From contig NW_024609955.1 in assembly GCF_016920785.2 (NCBI RefSeq), forward strand, positions 1,488,001 through 1,552,000: a stretch of DNA of 64,000 bases, given 5' to 3'. A program made the position numbers and the translations under genes. The notes beneath the pieces were generated by a model. The model saw only the letters and a program-made list of their open reading frames with translations, ran no database searches and was not told the DNA's origin. Origin of the DNA: Ixodes scapularis (lineage: Eukaryota; Arthropoda; Arachnida; Ixodida; Ixodidae). Positions 63,294-64,000 of the stretch are shown here, piece by piece. Position 1 is the stretch's first letter. Each line of letters begins with the position of its first letter.

Positions 63294-64000
63294 TCAGTTT
63301 TAACTTTTGAATAAGGTATCGGATCGGGCTGAAACTATGGCATCTGGTTCGGACCTCTAGAGGTACCTTTGGGCGGAGAAGAAGCGTTCGTTAATGATTA
63401 AGCTATATTTACCGAAAACCGTTAAATATTGGCCCCGTTTTCCTTTTTAAATTTTCAGAAAATCAGTTATAACTTTTGAATAATGTATCGGATCGGGCTG
63501 AAACTATGGCATCTGGTTCGGACCTCTAGAGGTACCTTTGGGCGGAGAAGAAGCGTTCGTTAATGATTAAGCTATATTTACTGAAAACCGTTAAATATTG
63601 GCCCCGTTTTCCTTTTTAAATTTTCAGAAAATCCGTTATAACTTTTGAATAAGGTATCGGATCGGGCTGAAACTATGGCATCTGGTTCGGACCTCTAGAG
63701 GTACCTTTGGGCGGAGAAGAAGCGTTCGTTAATGATTAAGCTATATTTACCGAAAACCGTTAAATATTGGCCCCGTTTTCCTTTTTATATTTTCAGAAAA
63801 TCACCCATAACTTTTGAATAAGGTATCGGATCGGGCTGAAACTATGGCATCTGGTTCGGACCTCTAGTGGTACCTTTGGGCGGTGAAGAAGCGTTCGTTA
63901 ATGATTAAGCTATATTTACCGAAAACCGTTAAATATTGGCCCCGTTTTCCTTTTTAAATTTTCAGAAAATCAGTTATAACTTTTGAATAAGGTATCGGAT

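Larger units (their letters stand above)
53325..63860 (-). repeat. Copy of the 37.8-44.3 kb segment, with an internal 4041-bp duplication
   Basis: Anchors 53431, 54366, 54436, 55271, 56455 and 56516 lie 15,495 bp from 37936, 38871, 38941, 39776, 40960 and 41021. Anchors 57771, 58403, 58803, 59023 and 59253 lie 15,492 bp from theirs. From 63294 to 63631 the offset is 19,533, exactly 15,492 + 4,041. The 3-bp step falls where the source has a CTAGTGG/GGTGAAG unit (41.1 kb) and the copy a TTTCTTTCAT unit (56.65 kb) that is 3 bp shorter. Colinearity is lost near 63.86 kb. Confidence 0.88.
8634..64000 (-). repeat. Satellite array, reverse block (about 329 monomers)
   Basis: The same ~169-bp monomer in opposite orientation, unbroken to the window end. 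On the plus strand each unit reads TATCGGATCGGGCTGAAAC, TATGGCATCTGGTTCGGACC, the CTAG palindrome, GGTACCTTTGGGCGGAGAAG, CGTTCGTTAATGATTAAGC, TATATTTACCGAAAACCG, TTAAATATTGGCCCCG, then a T/A-rich tail ending AAAATCAGTTATAAC. Marker variants divide it into nested higher-order repeats, listed separately. Divergence is higher from 8.6 to about 36 kb and low beyond about 37 kb. No insertion of foreign DNA was seen. Stretches 27.4-28.2, 35.4-36.0, 44.4-46.4 and 48.4-49.7 kb hold ordinary monomers without their own block entry. Confidence 0.98.

Noticed and set aside
1..64000. CRISPR array, because of highly regular spacing
   Set aside because: The whole 169-bp period is conserved; there are no unique spacers and no cas genes.
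1..64000. Hammerhead ribozyme, as found in some satellites (CTGATTTTCTGAAAAT resembles CUGA...GAAA)
   Set aside because: The invariant CUGANGA core is not met (CUGAUUU), and no matching stems flank it.
1..64000. CENP-B box (NTTCGNNNNANNCGGGN)
   Set aside because: The TTCG occurrences (TTTTCGG, GTTCGTTAATG, GGTTCGGACC) lack the required A and CGGG at the right distance on either strand.
8634..64000. RNA polymerase III box B (GGTTCGGACC resembles GGTTCGANTCC), suggesting a tRNA- or SINE-derived satellite
   Set aside because: The critical A after GGTTCG is G and the length differs. No box A was found at a suitable distance upstream and no tRNA fold was seen.
1..64000. Telomeric or rRNA gene repeats
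   Set aside because: No TTAGG, TTAGGG or TTTAGGG tandem runs are present, and nothing resembling 5S or 45S rRNA is seen; TTTAGGCGG is only a monomer variant.

Overview
The whole 64 kb window is one uninterrupted array of a single tandemly repeated satellite DNA with a monomer of about 169 bp. Dividing length by monomer size gives roughly 380 copies. I see no convincing gene, RNA gene, transposon, telomere repeat or unique spacer anywhere. This is eukaryotic heterochromatin of the centromeric, pericentromeric or subtelomeric kind. The sequence does not identify the species or the chromosomal location. The monomer is about 39% GC by hand count. It keeps 9 CpGs where its base composition predicts about 6, so it is not CpG-depleted. 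That fits a lightly methylated genome, such as many invertebrates, better than a vertebrate or flowering plant, but this is weak inference.

Layout: bases 1-8614 hold about 51 monomers in one orientation. At 8611-8650 the array flips through a fold-back junction: a truncated monomer, an 11-bp inverted repeat and a 4-base loop. From there to 64000 about 329 monomers run in the opposite orientation. The forward block is fairly uniform up to about 3.9 kb. From 3.9 kb to the junction it is more diverged, with small deletions, a 35-bp stub and base changes. The reverse block is variable up to about 36 kb and very uniform from about 37 kb to the end.

The reverse block is a patchwork of nested higher-order repeats that can be followed by rare marker variants. 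An 11-monomer period (about 1.85 kb) recurs in separate places (15.5-19.2, 21.98-27.2 and 49.7-53.4 kb) and is hinted at in the forward block. Other blocks have 5 monomers (840 bp, 36.0-37.7 kb), 8 (1349 bp, 46.4-48.3 kb), 10 (1687 bp, 32.0-35.4 kb) and 24 (4041 bp, 55.2-63.3 kb). Longer-range copies lie 3199, 8576 and about 15,495 bp apart. The offsets add up: the segment at 37.8-44.3 kb was copied to 53.3-63.9 kb, and a 4041-bp piece of that copy was then duplicated in tandem, so that 15,492 + 4,041 = 19,533 is the offset seen afterwards.

Each monomer carries several short dyad symmetries: a 12-bp palindrome around CTAG, a 25-bp inverted repeat around a 5-base loop, and two small odd-centred ones. 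It also has clustered A/T tracts. The 25-bp dyad has one mismatched pair in most monomers. That pair is repaired in opposite ways in two sets of monomers on the two sides of the inversion. A two-state variant (CACCCATAAC versus CAGTTATAAC) is nested inside a second two-state variant (ATATTTT versus AAATTTT). These patterns, the inversion junction and the reconstructable duplication history are the most informative content. I found no evidence of an encoded system.
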